Shown here: positions 8,765 to 19,699 of the stretch, piece after piece
How the letters are laid out: every line of letters starts with the position of its first letter
Position numbering within the stretch: the stretch's first letter is position 1
NCBI GenBank assembly: GCA_046530735.1
Contig: JBHEQV010000002.1
Coordinates: forward strand, 199,117 to 263,116
Source: Arsenophonus sp046530735
Lineage (GTDB): Bacteria > Pseudomonadota > Gammaproteobacteria > Enterobacterales > Enterobacteriaceae
Length of the DNA stretch: 64,000 nt
Direction of reading: 5' to 3'
Made by a program: the position numbers and the translations under genes
The notes under the pieces: generated by a model
Database searches by the model: none
The model's input: only the letters and a program-made list of their open reading frames with translations
What the model was told of the DNA's origin: nothing

Positions 8765-11700
8765 ATGTCGGAAAAATATTATTATCAACTACCCAAACAG
8801 CAAGGTGATATTCGCCATTTGGGGTGTCTGATTGGCGCAGCAGCCGCTGTTGAGTGTGCTGATATTGTCGAACGACATCCAGGTCTTGTTGTATTAATCA
8901 CTCAAGATACACATAATGCCTTAAAATTATATGATGAAATACAACAATTTTCACAGAATTCAGTGACAATGTTTTCGGATTGGGAAACGCTACCTTATGA
9001 TAGTTTTTCACCACATGAAGAAATTATTTCAACGCGTTTAGTTAGTCTTTATCGACTGCCAACTTTGACAAAAGGTTTATTAATTGTTCCGGTTAATACG
9101 TTAATGCAAAAAGTTTGCCCTGCTGATTTCTTAATCAGCAATGCACTAGTTATTCATAAGGGAAACAAGATTTCACATGAAAAATTGCGTAATAATCTTG
9201 ATAAAGCCGGTTATCGATGTGTTGAACAAGTACTCGAACATGGTGAGTATACTATTCGTGGATCGTTACTTGATATCTTTCCAATGGGCAGTAATGATCC
9301 ATATCGAATTGACTTTTTTGATGATGAAATTGATAGCTTAAGAACTTTTAATATTGATAGTCAACTGACTGTCAGCGAAATTGAGCAGATAAATTTACTA
9401 CCCGCTCACGAATTTCCGATAGATGATAAAGCTATTAAATTATTCCGTAGTCAATGGCATAAATATTTCGATATACGGCGTGACCCTGAACATATCTATC
9501 AACAAATTAGTAAAAAAATAGTGCCAGCAGGAATTGAATATTGGCAACCTCTTTTTTTCAATCAGCCACTATCTTCTTTATTTGACTACTTTCCTGCTAA
9601 TACTTTATTGATCACGCAAGATTTAGCAGCAATGGCTGATAGATTTTGGACTGATACTTATCATCGCTATGAGAGTCGAAATGTTGATCCAATGCGTCCA
9701 CTGCTACCACCTGATATGCTTTGGTTAAATAGCGAACAGCTTAATCAAACCCTTAAAACATGGCCGCGTATTAAAATTTCAGTTGAACCGGTTGCTCAAA
9801 AATCAGGTAATACTAACTTACCCTATTTAGCTTTACCTGATTTAAGTATCAATCAGAAAAATAAAGCCCCGCTTGATAAGCTATATCAGTTTAGCAGAAA
9901 TTTTGTTGGCCGAATTGTTTTTTCTGTAGAAAGTCCCGGACGACGTGAAACAGTACAAGAGCTATTAGCACGGATAAAAATCAACCCTATTAAGATTAAA
10001 ACTCTTAATAAAACTAATAATGCAGGTTTTTATATCATAGTAGGTGCTGCTGAACAAGGTTTTGCTAATCAGGATCAACAAATAGCCCTCATTTGTGAAA
10101 GCGATATTTTAGGTAAGCGGGTTATTCAACGTCATACTAAACAATATAAAACGATCAATATTGACCTATTAATCCGTAATCTGGCTGAATTACGGCCAGG
10201 ACAACCTGTTGTTCACCTTGAACATGGGGTTGGGCGTTATCAAGGTTTAATCACTTTAGTCGCAGGCGGTATTCAAGCTGAATACTTGATGCTGACTTAT
10301 GCTGGTAACGATAAACTTTATGTTCCGGTTTCATCGCTGAATTTAATTAGTCGTTATAGTAGCAGCAATGATGAAAGTGCACCATTACATAAATTAGGTA
10401 GTGATGTTTGGGCTAAAGAAAAACAAAAAGCAGCTAAAAAAATTCGTGATATTGCAGTAGAGCTATTAGATTTTCATGCTCAGCGAAGCATAAAGCCAGG
10501 TTTTGCTTTCAAGCACGATAAAATGCGATATCAGCTTTTTTGCCAAGATTTCCCCTTTGAAACAACAGTTGATCAAGAACAGGCAATTAATTCTGTTTTA
10601 AATGATATGTGCCAACCTATTAGTATGGATCGTTTGGTTTGTGGTGATGTGGGCTTTGGTAAAACTGAAGTGGCTATGCGAGCAGCATTTTTGGCAATAA
10701 CTAATAATCAACAAGTTGCTGTATTGATACCAACAACGCTACTAGCACAACAACACTTCAATAATTTTCTCGACCGTTTTGCTAACTGGCCAGTACAGAT
10801 TGAAATGCTATCACGTTTTCGTAATAATAAAGAACAGCAACAAATTATTAACGCAGTAGCTGAAGGTAAAGTAGATATCTTAATTGGTACCCATAAATTA
10901 CTACAAAATAATTTCCGTTGGAAATCACTTGGATTATTAATTATTGATGAAGAGCACCGCTTTGGTGTTCGCCACAAAGAGTTAATTAAATCAATGCGAG
11001 CTAATGTTGATATTCTAACATTAACGGCAACACCTATTCCTAGAACTCTTAATATGGCAATGAGCGGGATGCGTGACTTATCCATTATTGCTACTCCGCC
11101 TTCTCGTCGATTATCCGTTAAGACCTTTGTTCGTCAATATGATGACTCAATTGTGCGAGAAGCGATTTTGCGGGAAATATTACGTGGTGGACAAGTTTAT
11201 TATCTGTTTAATGATGTAAAATATATTGAAAAAGCCAAAGAGCGTTTGGCATCACTAGTATCTGAAGCGTGTTTTGTTATTGCTCATGGGAAAATGCGTG
11301 AAAAAGATCTGGAACGTGTGATGACCGATTTTCATCATCAGCGTTTCAATGTATTAATTTGCACCACTATTATTGAAACGGGAATCGATATCCCTACTGC
11401 TAATACTATTATTATTGAACGTGCAGATCATTTTGGTTTAGCACAATTGCATCAATTGCGTGGTAGGGTTGGGCGCTCTTATCATCAAGCTTATGCTTAT
11501 CTCTTAACACCACACCCGAAAGCTATGACAGATGACGCACAAAAACGACTTGAAGTGATTGGAGCGCTAGAAAATCTTGGTGCTGGCTTTGCATTGGCTA
11601 CCCATGATTTAGAAATTCGTGGTGCTGGAGAGTTGCTTGGTAAAGAACAAAGCGGACAAATGAGTACCATCGGATTTACACTTTATATGGAACTTCTTAA

Positions 11701-12205
11701 AAATGCCGTTGAGGCTTTAAAGCAAGGCAAAGAGCCTTCTTTAGAAGAGCTCACCAGTCAACAGACTGAAATTGAATTAAGAATGCCTGTACTATTACCG
11801 GATGACTATATTACCGATGTGAATCTCAGATTATCTTTTTATAAAAGAATAGTCAGTGCTAAAAATAGCAATGAATTAGATGAGTTAAAAATTGAACTTA
11901 TCAATCGTTTTGGTAAGTTGCCTGATGCTTGTAAACAATTACTGCAAACTACTGGTATTCAGATGGATGGACAAGCATTAGGTATTAAACGAATAGAAGC
12001 TAATGAAAAAGGAGGGTTTATTGAATTTAGTAAGAAAAATAAAGTAAACCCAACTTTTCTTATTGAGTTATTACAAAACTCAGCTGATATCTATCGATTA
12101 GATGGGCCTAATAAATTAAAATTTATTAAACCCCTAATTAATTTTTCTGAAAGACTTGCTTTTATTAGGAAGTTAATAACTAATTTTCAGTTACATCAAG
12201 TATAA
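8765..12205 (+). CDS. mfd: Mfd, transcription-repair coupling factor
   Basis: Large ATP-driven DNA translocase that removes RNA polymerase stalled at lesions and recruits UvrA. It is 1146 residues, against 1148 in E. coli. An N-terminal UvrB-like module contains HGEYTIRGSLLDIFPMG. The RNA-polymerase-interacting region follows LRPGQPVVHLEHGVGRYQG. Helicase motifs are GDVGFGKTE (near 625-633), DEEHRFG (near 728) and TATPIPRTLNMA. The C-terminal TRG motif region includes QLHQLRGRVGRS. No frame disruption was seen. The full length indicates transcription-coupled repair is still selected. Confidence 0.96.
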   Translation: MSEKYYYQLPKQQGDIRHLGCLIGAAAAVECADIVERHPGLVVLITQDTHNALKLYDEIQQFSQNSVTMFSDWETLPYDSFSPHEEIISTRLVSLYRLPTLTKGLLIVPVNTLMQKVCPADFLISNALVIHKGNKISHEKLRNNLDKAGYRCVEQVLEHGEYTIRGSLLDIFPMGSNDPYRIDFFDDEIDSLRTFNIDSQLTVSEIEQINLLPAHEFPIDDKAIKLFRSQWHKYFDIRRDPEHIYQQISKKIVPAGIEYWQPLFFNQPLSSLFDYFPANTLLITQDLAAMADRFWTDTYHRYESRNVDPMRPLLPPDMLWLNSEQLNQTLKTWPRIKISVEPVAQKSGNTNLPYLALPDLSINQKNKAPLDKLYQFSRNFVGRIVFSVESPGRRETVQELLARIKINPIKIKTLNKTNNAGFYIIVGAAEQGFANQDQQIALICESDILGKRVIQRHTKQYKTINIDLLIRNLAELRPGQPVVHLEHGVGRYQGLITLVAGGIQAEYLMLTYAGNDKLYVPVSSLNLISRYSSSNDESAPLHKLGSDVWAKEKQKAAKKIRDIAVELLDFHAQRSIKPGFAFKHDKMRYQLFCQDFPFETTVDQEQAINSVLNDMCQPISMDRLVCGDVGFGKTEVAMRAAFLAITNNQQVAVLIPTTLLAQQHFNNFLDRFANWPVQIEMLSRFRNNKEQQQIINAVAEGKVDILIGTHKLLQNNFRWKSLGLLIIDEEHRFGVRHKELIKSMRANVDILTLTATPIPRTLNMAMSGMRDLSIIATPPSRRLSVKTFVRQYDDSIVREAILREILRGGQVYYLFNDVKYIEKAKERLASLVSEACFVIAHGKMREKDLERVMTDFHHQRFNVLICTTIIETGIDIPTANTIIIERADHFGLAQLHQLRGRVGRSYHQAYAYLLTPHPKAMTDDAQKRLEVIGALENLGAGFALATHDLEIRGAGELLGKEQSGQMSTIGFTLYMELLKNAVEALKQGKEPSLEELTSQQTEIELRMPVLLPDDYITDVNLRLSFYKRIVSAKNSNELDELKIELINRFGKLPDACKQLLQTTGIQMDGQALGIKRIEANEKGGFIEFSKKNKVNPTFLIELLQNSADIYRLDGPNKLKFIKPLINFSERLAFIRKLITNFQLHQV

Positions 12206-12544
12206 ATTAATTTATCGCTAAACCAGATAATTCGTTATAGTATATAATGGCGGACTAAATCCGTGTTCTATATCATGCTCTGCATACAACGGTTAAGTTT
12301 CTTTTTTTCCGGTGATTTAACTTTTTCTTAGGCTAAGAAAAAGTCTGTAAATTCATTACATTGCTTCTAAGTATTCGATGAATAGCCATGAGTATGTTCG
12401 GTTAAGATCATCTAAAAGCATTGAGCATTAATCGCGGTCTTATAAGACGAACAAGAAATCACTGAGTAGTTCGATCTGTATCTACAAAAAGATAATGTCG
12501 TAAAGTTTTGATCGATATCTTTTTAAGATATATTAAATTTTTAG
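12206..12544. other. Intergenic stretch after mfd, no gene recognised
   Basis: AT-rich DNA between the mfd stop and a dead IS256-type copy. Both strands are broken in every frame and no E. coli neighbour of mfd could be recognised. The only clear structure is a near-perfect palindrome at 12320-12344. Confidence 0.5.
12320..12344. repeat. 25-base palindrome downstream of mfd
   Basis: Two 12-base arms (12320-12331 and 12333-12344) are exact inverted repeats around one central base. The site is 115 bases past the mfd stop. It lacks a following T-run, so it is either a decayed terminator, an element end or a protein-binding site. Confidence 0.6.
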
Positions 12545-13700
12545 AAATTTGTGTATTACGGTCAGGCTAGATTCCACTATGATATTTTGTAAATCTGTTT
12601 TTATCCTTAGATTATACGTTGTTGACTACCAGAGTCAACCAGGTCTAAATCTCCTTAGGCGCAGTTCTAGCTTTTTTTTGAGTAGACTGTAGAAACTTAA
12701 ATAGAATTGAAATAGTTGGTTTTCTTGAAGTACATTGCTTCGAGATTGGCTCCGTATTTCCACTATAAAAAAAAGCAGATTCAATTGGATTTGTTATTTT
12801 TATTGATGCCTAGTGCACTGACAGGAAGCCGTAGAGTATCAGTCGTTTTTATTTATTTTTCTATAACATCCTCATCGCTGGCAGGATACGTTGAAAATAT
12901 TTCCAACAAAGCATTAAAAGATTTATTAACGACATCACGGCTTTCTCTGATAACCTGAATTCCCGGAAATAGCCCCATCTTAACTTTCGATGTTGCATAC
13001 TTTGGAAAGTGAAACCAAACAGATTATATTCTTTATCTACCAATAAACAGCATTTATTCTGTATGCCAAGGAATATCATTGCCATTGCCATTGCCATGCT
13101 AAAAAGCAAGGGTACCGTACCCGTATAGCAAGCATGGAGATACAGTTAACCACGTGCTCGAGATCATCCAGAAGTTCAACTAAGTGCGCTTCTAATACTC
13201 GATAAGCACTTCAATGGGCTTTGTGAAAATCACTGATTGAGATGTCTTTCATATACACAGCTTATGATAACAACTCTTCGCCGATTTTTATGCGATTCAG
13301 ATAGGGCAACATCGAGATTTTGAAAGATATTTTATCGCCGCTGTGATCCCCACTAAATCTTAGGCACTTAATCTAGACATCTCCCAAATACTAGTCTTTT
13401 AGGTTCTCTGTGACAAATAACCGTTACGTTCGACGATATGGACACCTCCGTAAGAAGTTGCGTTCAGTATGTTATCGCAGGATTGCTTTAGAGCTCATCC
13501 TCAAAAAGAGTGCCTATTAGCTTCCAGTAGTATTATGAATAAATTCATGTAAGGGATGACAGGTAATATCTGATTTTGTGGATATCTATATAGTAGCCTT
13601 TCATGGCATTTCATCTCTCTGTTGTTAAAATATTTTATAAAATAATAAGCAGGATACACGTCCATCTCTAAAATCCATACACTAGAATTATCATAACTTA
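12545..13700 (-). mobile_element. Decayed IS256-type insertion sequence (copy 3)
   Basis: Minus-strand copy, about 1.15 kb, with both conserved ends of the repeat recognisable by comparison with copies at 25998-27405 and 41235-42550. All frames are interrupted. It occupies most of the mfd-ndh gap. Confidence 0.75.
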
Positions 13701-13729
13701 AGATATTCAGATCTAGGTACAGATAACTA

Positions 13730-14190
13730 AGTTTTAGTTTTTAAACGCTTTATGACACGGCTTCGGAGGATTCTTTCTTCATTTCACGCTCAAACCCTTT
13801 TCCTGCTAAACGTAAACAGCAATCCAGATCAGATAGAGATACAACGGAGTTCAGAAATTCACATACGACTGCTATCAGATTCGTCGAGAGAGAAATATTT
13901 TCACAGGAAAATAACTACAACTTTTTGATCTGGTGAAAGAGTTGTAGCAAATTATAAGGAGTATGGTTGTGATCATCAAATATTATCTCGTTTTCTCTTT
14001 ATGAACGGTAAATTCGAAGATATCTAATAATGCTTAGTCAAAGTAGACGGAATCTTTTTTCTATCTTAAAGAGTAAGACTGATTTTTAGGTGTTGTAGTT
14101 ATTTGAAGATATAGTATTCTTATGATATTTCTCTTAATTACACTCCATCAGTAGTTATCTATTTTATGAATAGAAATGCAATGAGAGTCT
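13730..14190. repeat. Dispersed repeat F, copy 1
   Basis: About 450 bases that align well with 58230-58690 in the same orientation. Shared landmarks are runs of 10-20 identical bases, such as the GAGAGAAATATTTTC block near 13895 and the GTGATCATCAA block near 13970. No transposase motif was recognised. It is probably part of another dead mobile element. Confidence 0.6.
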
Positions 14191-14214
14191 ATATAATGAT
14201 TCGGAACTAAGCAG

Positions 14215-15516
14215 TTAGTGTAATTTTAATCTAGGTCGAATGATTCGATTAATGCTATCCACTAATATCATCAATCCAGTTTTAATATAACCGTGTAACG
14301 CTATTTGATGAATGCGATAAAGTGAAATATAGACGATACGAGCGATTTTTCCTTCAACCGTCATATTACCGCACACTAAATTTCCCATTAGACTGCCAAC
14401 TGTACTAAAACGAGACAATGAGACTAACGAGCCATAATCTTTATAGACATATTCTTGCAATTCTTTATGTTCAAGTAAAGCGAGGATGTTTTTATAACAT
14501 AAAGTGGCCATTTGATGCGCAGCTTGAGCGCGTGGAGGCACAAATCCCCCCTCTTTTTTAGAGCAGGAGGCACAATCACCAATCGCAAAAATAGAACTAT
14601 CTAGCGTCGTTTGTAGTGTTGGATTAACCACTAATTGATTAATTTTATTGGTTTCTAAACCACCAATTTGATGCATAAAATCAGGTACTTTAATGCCAGC
14701 TGCCCAAACTATCAGATCGACATTAATTTTTTCTGCCGATTTAATGTTAAGACCATCGCTATCCGTACTAGTTACTATGGTTTGTGTTAAAATACGAACA
14801 CCTAATTTAATTAATTTATGATGTGCAGCTGTTGAAACTCGTATAGGCAGTGTCGGTAAGATACGTTCTCCAGCTTCAATTAGGGTTACATGAAGTGCTT
14901 CTTTATCTAAGCCTTCAAAACCATAACTGGTTAATTGCTCGATAACATTATAGAGTTCAGCAGATAGTTCCACCCCAGTTGCGCCACCACCAATAATTGC
15001 AATATTAATCTTATCATTTGATTTAATGTGCGCTGAGTATCTAAGAAATAAATTCAGCATCTTTTCATGAAAACGAAAAGCTTGTTGAGGATTATCTAGG
15101 AAAATACAATGCTCTTTTACACCGGCGATACCAAAATCATTAGATACACTACCTAGTGCCATCACTAAAAGATCAAAATTTAATTGTCGTTCTGGAACTA
15201 AAAGTTGACCTTCCTTATCATGTATCGCTGAGAGCGTGATAGTTTTATTATCACGATTAATATTGATCAAGTGACCTAATTGAAAATGAAAATAGTGATT
15301 ACGAGCATGCGCTAAATAACTTAGAGCATCAACACCGTCATCTAAAGAGCCTGCTGCAACTTCATGCAGTAGAGGTTTCCATAAATGGCTTTTATTGCAA
15401 TCAACTAATATAATCTCAGTTTTATTCTTGCTCCTTAATTTATTCCCTAATTTGGTTGCAAGTTCTAATCCTCCTGCTCCACCACCGACAATAATAATTT
15501 TAGTTTTTGAGATCAT
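14215..15516 (-). CDS. ndh: Ndh, type II NADH:quinone dehydrogenase
   Basis: Single-subunit, non-proton-pumping NADH dehydrogenase that passes electrons to quinone at the inner membrane surface. It is 433 residues (E. coli 434). There are two dinucleotide-binding folds: IIIVGGGAGGLELA at residues 7-20 for FAD, and IAIIGGGATGVELSAEL in the middle for NADH. The C-terminal flavin motif AIGDCAS and the amphipathic membrane-anchoring tail, ending NRIIRPRLKLH, are intact. It stands alone between dead elements, with nagZ and ycfP missing from the lpoB side. Together with ubiK it points to an active quinone-linked respiratory chain. Confidence 0.96.
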   Translation of the reverse strand: MISKTKIIIVGGGAGGLELATKLGNKLRSKNKTEIILVDCNKSHLWKPLLHEVAAGSLDDGVDALSYLAHARNHYFHFQLGHLININRDNKTITLSAIHDKEGQLLVPERQLNFDLLVMALGSVSNDFGIAGVKEHCIFLDNPQQAFRFHEKMLNLFLRYSAHIKSNDKINIAIIGGGATGVELSAELYNVIEQLTSYGFEGLDKEALHVTLIEAGERILPTLPIRVSTAAHHKLIKLGVRILTQTIVTSTDSDGLNIKSAEKINVDLIVWAAGIKVPDFMHQIGGLETNKINQLVVNPTLQTTLDSSIFAIGDCASCSKKEGGFVPPRAQAAHQMATLCYKNILALLEHKELQEYVYKDYGSLVSLSRFSTVGSLMGNLVCGNMTVEGKIARIVYISLYRIHQIALHGYIKTGLMILVDSINRIIRPRLKLH

Positions 15517-15605
15517 TATAACTACCTTAATAAATAATTTTTTGTTATTTAAATAAATTAATAATTATTATATTATAGTATATCATATATGATTATTTTC
15601 TCATA

Positions 15606-15633
15606 CCTAAATTAATTAAAATCAATTTAGGTA
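15606..15633. repeat. Hairpin upstream of ndh
   Basis: A 9-bp inverted repeat (ACCTAAATT and AATTTAGGT) with a 10-base loop lies about 90-120 bases upstream of the ndh start, in a very AT-rich spacer. It could be a regulator site or an old terminator; the sequence alone does not decide. Confidence 0.4.
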
Positions 15634-15649
15634 GTTATTTTAGCTATGT

Positions 15650-16680
15650 TGACAAAAAGTTGTCACTTTATTCGCAAAGCAATTTGTAGTTATGTCTGTA
15701 TTTCAATTATTATGGTTTTAAACAATCTTCTCTATGCTAAGTAATTCGGTAAATAAATACTCTTTCATCATGAAATCTACTAAGCTATCTTTTAATCGGC
15801 TAATATAACTATTCACATTTTAAATGTGGAATTATTTATCAATAAATCTCTAATTACCAACCTTATTTAGGCTATTGTGCCTAATTTATGTTTGTTGAAA
15901 AGATTTCGTACGATTTTTCTTCATCTAAGTAAAAGATGGACTCTTTACTAATAATTATCTCAAGAAAACGGCCAATATACTCTACTTTACATTAAACTAT
16001 TCAAGAATATAATTCTTCATATGACCTTATTGATCTTTGGCAATAAGGATCGCGATTTGTTATTTTCTTCTTATCTCTTTCTCTTCCGCTTTTTCTACTT
16101 TTCCTATATGGAAAATAACGTTTTCCTTTAAAGAATTTATTGAAAATATTTAATCGATTTCAATAATACCACTTAATACACTTAAGTTGACTATTTCTAC
16201 TAAAGCAAGAAAGCAGTAATGCCATATAAATACTGTTTTAAATCAATACTTATTTGTTTTGTTGACTCCCGTAAAGTCAAGCTATTCAACATACATCGAA
16301 GATAACTAAACCATTTATCTTTGTGATGTAGTCTCTAAAGAGAACTTCCAGTATGATTGTTAAATGTTTTTCTATAATCAAGGATTTTATAATGATATCA
16401 CTATAACCCTAATTAATATGTAGTTTTGGTGGTATCTTACTATTAGCGGACAACATCTTTACTGTGATAGTATAGGCAAGATAAGGTAGAATAAGTTTAT
16501 TAAATACATGAATTGATATTATCCAATAAATTATCTCTGAGCTAACTAATGAGATACAGTTTAATCTTTGGATGGAGCAAGTAAAAAGTCGCTTTGATCT
16601 GTATGACTATTTGCTTCTTATAGCAACCTCTATAACAAAAATCTTTCATGCAATATAAAGGATTTTATCAACAACCTTCC
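15650..16680 (-). mobile_element. Decayed IS1595-like element (copy 1)
   Basis: A repeat about 1 kb long, shared with 62190-63230 (same orientation) and, in part, with 53990-54400 (opposite). On the minus strand the broken reading gives a block like HHKDKWFSYLRCML followed by NSLTLRES, then a region like YFPYRKSRKSGRE. This resembles the helix-turn-helix and KGxRxLPR segments of IS1595-family transposases. Many stops are present. The family name rests on these motifs only. Confidence 0.55.
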
Positions 16681-16689
16681 TCAACTATA

Positions 16690-17750
16690 GGAAGGTCCAC
16701 AGATGCTTTTCTACCAAATCTATAAAATAAAATCTTTCAGTTCATATGACGTTAAAGTTACCGAGCAGTAAATTAGCACAACAAATTTATATTACCTAAC
16801 TGTAAGTAGCAAGACATTGTTTTCACTATATCCCTATCTTCTCTGGCTTTTTCAACAATAACTGGCTGTTATTCGTTACTCAATGCTATTTTTACGTCAT
16901 CAAACAACTTGCGCTATGCTGTAGCATTAAGCACGCAAAAAACAGGATATCAAAACTACTATTTTTATGCCTTATATGCTTATGCTAGATAATTCAATCA
17001 ATATTCGCATGTTCATGTCTCAATCGCTCATAGCGATATAGATGTTAACATGTTGTATAGGATAAGCTCTTCTCAAAAAAGAGTAGTCGAAAAGATCTGG
17101 TGAGGCGTCCCATCATCCGCTTGCTGTATGACACAGCTGTAACCTGATAAATCCAAATAGTCTTCTTGTTTTTAGGTATATCCGCATCAGTAAGCAGTGG
17201 CAGTATTACACTTAAAAGTGCAATACAGAAATGTTACTGGAAAGTATACTTTTCTAAAAAGATGGAATAGGTGAATGGGATAGCGTGAAATACTTCATAC
17301 TCTATACTTAAACGGCTCTCAGGTATCTATGTAAAAACTGCGGAATTACCGATGGGAGAAGTGCTGTGTATCATTATTATATCCATGCTTAATAACAGCA
17401 ACGTAAGCCATTGACGCAGGAAGAAATGATCTGGAGATATATTAGCCATATTCCAGTGAGTCATGTTAAGATAGTCCGTTATTATGGTTTTTTATCGAAA
17501 AATTAACTAGTAACACTATTACATAGGTGTATTATATAAGTTTCTGAAGATGACAGCTTACAAAAAAATGAAAAAATCGAAGTTCACCGTTTTGATGAAA
17601 AGATTCCTTCGTGCAGATCTGTATAAATGCATGCTATATGGAAACAGGTTACTTTTATCGATCCTCCCAGCCATGTGGAGGCAAGCAAGAGAATTGTTGT
17701 CAAAAAGAATGTATAGAATAGAAAAACGAGGGTTATTAAGATAACCCTAG
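16690..17750 (+). mobile_element. Decayed IS91-like element (copy 1)
   Basis: The plus strand near 17420-17500 reads EEMIWRYISHIP then VKIVRYYGFLS. From 17590 it reads LMKRFLRADLYKCML with a GNRLL continuation. This order matches the C-terminal half of IS91/IS801-type HUH transposases. Related copies lie at 27430-28245 (plus) and 54560-55845 (minus). Apart from a short open stretch near 17550-17744, all frames are broken. Confidence 0.65.
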
Positions 17751-17789
17751 GATTAATATTCTAAAATTGATGTATTGGATTAAATAATA

Positions 17790-18127
17790 TTTATTTCGAT
17801 AAAATTTACTTTATAAGTAAAATCCAATAAATTGATTCTATCTCCTTTTAGGAAGGAGAGATGATTTTTAGTTTCTTCTTAAAGAGTGATTAAATTTTTA
17901 ACCTGAACATAAACTTAGTTGACGATGCATCCTCAAATGAATGCTATTTGGTATGATCTAGCAATCTAATGAGTGTAAGAATATAGGGCTGTAAAGCTAG
18001 AATTTTAATTCTGTTCAAGAGCTTGAGATCACTCTATATAAATATGTTTAGCTGTACAATCAGGAATTACTCCAATCAGTATTGGATAGTACAATTCCAA
18101 TGTAGTCTATGAAAGATAAGTTATATT
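17790..18127 (+). mobile_element. Decayed IS481-like transposase, left part (interrupted)
   Basis: With frame corrections the plus strand reads FNSVQELEITLYKYV, LYNQELLQSVLDSTIP and SMKD, the C-terminal pattern of IS481-type integrase-core transposases. It breaks at 18127 where an IS256-type copy begins, and resumes at 19546 with KVKPELFKK. The unbroken relative at 57215-58140 runs straight through this point. Confidence 0.65.
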
Positions 18128-19545
18128 TATTTTAGTGTTATGGAGTTTCAGAGATACTGGCATATCCTGCTTATTATTTCATCAAATATTCAGAAACAGA
18201 GAGATGATATGCCATGAAAAGCCTACCCTACAGGGATCTGTAAATGAGATATTATTCTGATTATTTGAATGAGCTCATTCGTAATGGTGGTAGGGCGCAG
18301 ATGATAGCTACCTGCTGTTGAACCGGAGTCTCAACGGCATGCTGCAATAATATGCTCAATGATCTCTTATCAACGAGGTTTTATGCCGTCGAGCGTGACG
18401 GTTATTTGTCGCAGCGAACTTAATATAGACGAGTATTAGCGATGTTTAAATTAAAGTGCCTAAGATCAGGGATTGCAGCGGAAACGGAATATTACCTTAA
18501 CATCTTCATTGCTGTCCTATCTGAAGCGTGTAAAAAGCGGATAAGATTTGCTACCATGACTTTGTACCTGCAAGGAATGAGATATTATATACCGGTTATT
18601 TTTACGAAGCCATGAGCTGCTTTTAAGCAAAAAGCACATGGTCTCCTATGCAAAGTACCATCAGAATACTGAAACAGCAATGACTTAAAGAGTGCAAGAA
18701 ATGGTAGCTCTGTGACTTAAGCAATACTATTATATTTATTTCTTGACTGAAGGCATATACTGTTTTATTAGGGAAAGCGGTTCTCTTTGCCTACTGGCAA
18801 TTATTGACATCACTACAAATGTACGTAATGAGCTCATTGTGATCGAAAATAGTTATTTATAACCAGAAGCAAACTGAGTTTAATTTCTTAATGACCTGCG
18901 AGCATGTGCTTAATCGTATCTTCTTATGATTTTTACGGTATACGGTGCTTGATTTTTTGGAATGGAAATATATTTCCAGGGGTGCAGCACCAACAACGCT
19001 ATTGGGTACACAAAATAGCATTGGTGCTAAATTACTCTCAAAAGGTATCCAACCGAAAATTAAGGTTAAGCTCTTGTGTTATAATATGAGATTAGCAGAG
19101 AAAGCCGCAATGTCACTAATAAAGTTTGATGATTTGTTAGAAAGGTTTTTTAGCTATGTATCTTTTGTAGCGATGAAAAAGCTGGAGAAAGAGTGAGAAG
19201 AGTTGCTAGCATTCCACGACTTCCCCATCAGTGCACTCTATATGAGAGTTTAGTAAGGGATGCTGCATCCTGTCAATAAGAACAACCCAATCCGATTGAA
19301 TCGGATTTTGTAATAGTAATCCTACGAAGATGATGTGCGAAGCGCTGTAGTTTAAAAAAGATAACCCTTTCAATGGTATCTAAGTTGCTCCCGTTTTCTC
19401 TAAAAATTAGAACTGGCTAATAGGATTTGACCTGATAACTCTGGTGGCAATAACATCTAATTTAAGGATGGGGAATAGATTTATGAAGCATTAGAATGGA
19501 ATTTAACCTAACACTATTCACTAAGATTTTCTAATAACTCATGAA
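18128..19545 (+). mobile_element. Decayed IS256-type insertion sequence (copy 4), nested
   Basis: Plus-strand copy about 1.4 kb long inserted into the IS481-like element. A short GAAAGAT / GAAGAT sequence on the two sides may be the eroded target duplication. The transposase C-terminal block is seen at 19140-19330 (VAMKKLEKE and following), but stops lie in all frames. The nesting shows this IS256-type insertion came after the IS481-like one. Confidence 0.78.
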
Positions 19546-19615
19546 GATTGGTTTAAAGTTAAACCTGAATTATTCAAAAAAACTATACTATCTTTTGGGA
19601 TCTGTGGCAATTAAT
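19546..19615 (+). mobile_element. Decayed IS481-like transposase, right part
   Basis: Continuation of the element at 17790-18127 after the nested insertion. The plus strand reads KVKPELFKKTI, matching the terminal KPELFxK motif of the family and the unbroken copy near 58100. Confidence 0.6.
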
Positions 19616-19699
19616 TCCATGGACTGCCACAATATAATTTTTTTATTTTAATTTATAAAATTATTGTAACCATTCAATTACTAAAAATAGTTTTGCAAA

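Noticed and set aside
10708..11085. A 125-codon open frame on the minus strand inside mfd
   Set aside because: It is antisense to the helicase core of Mfd and has no family features.
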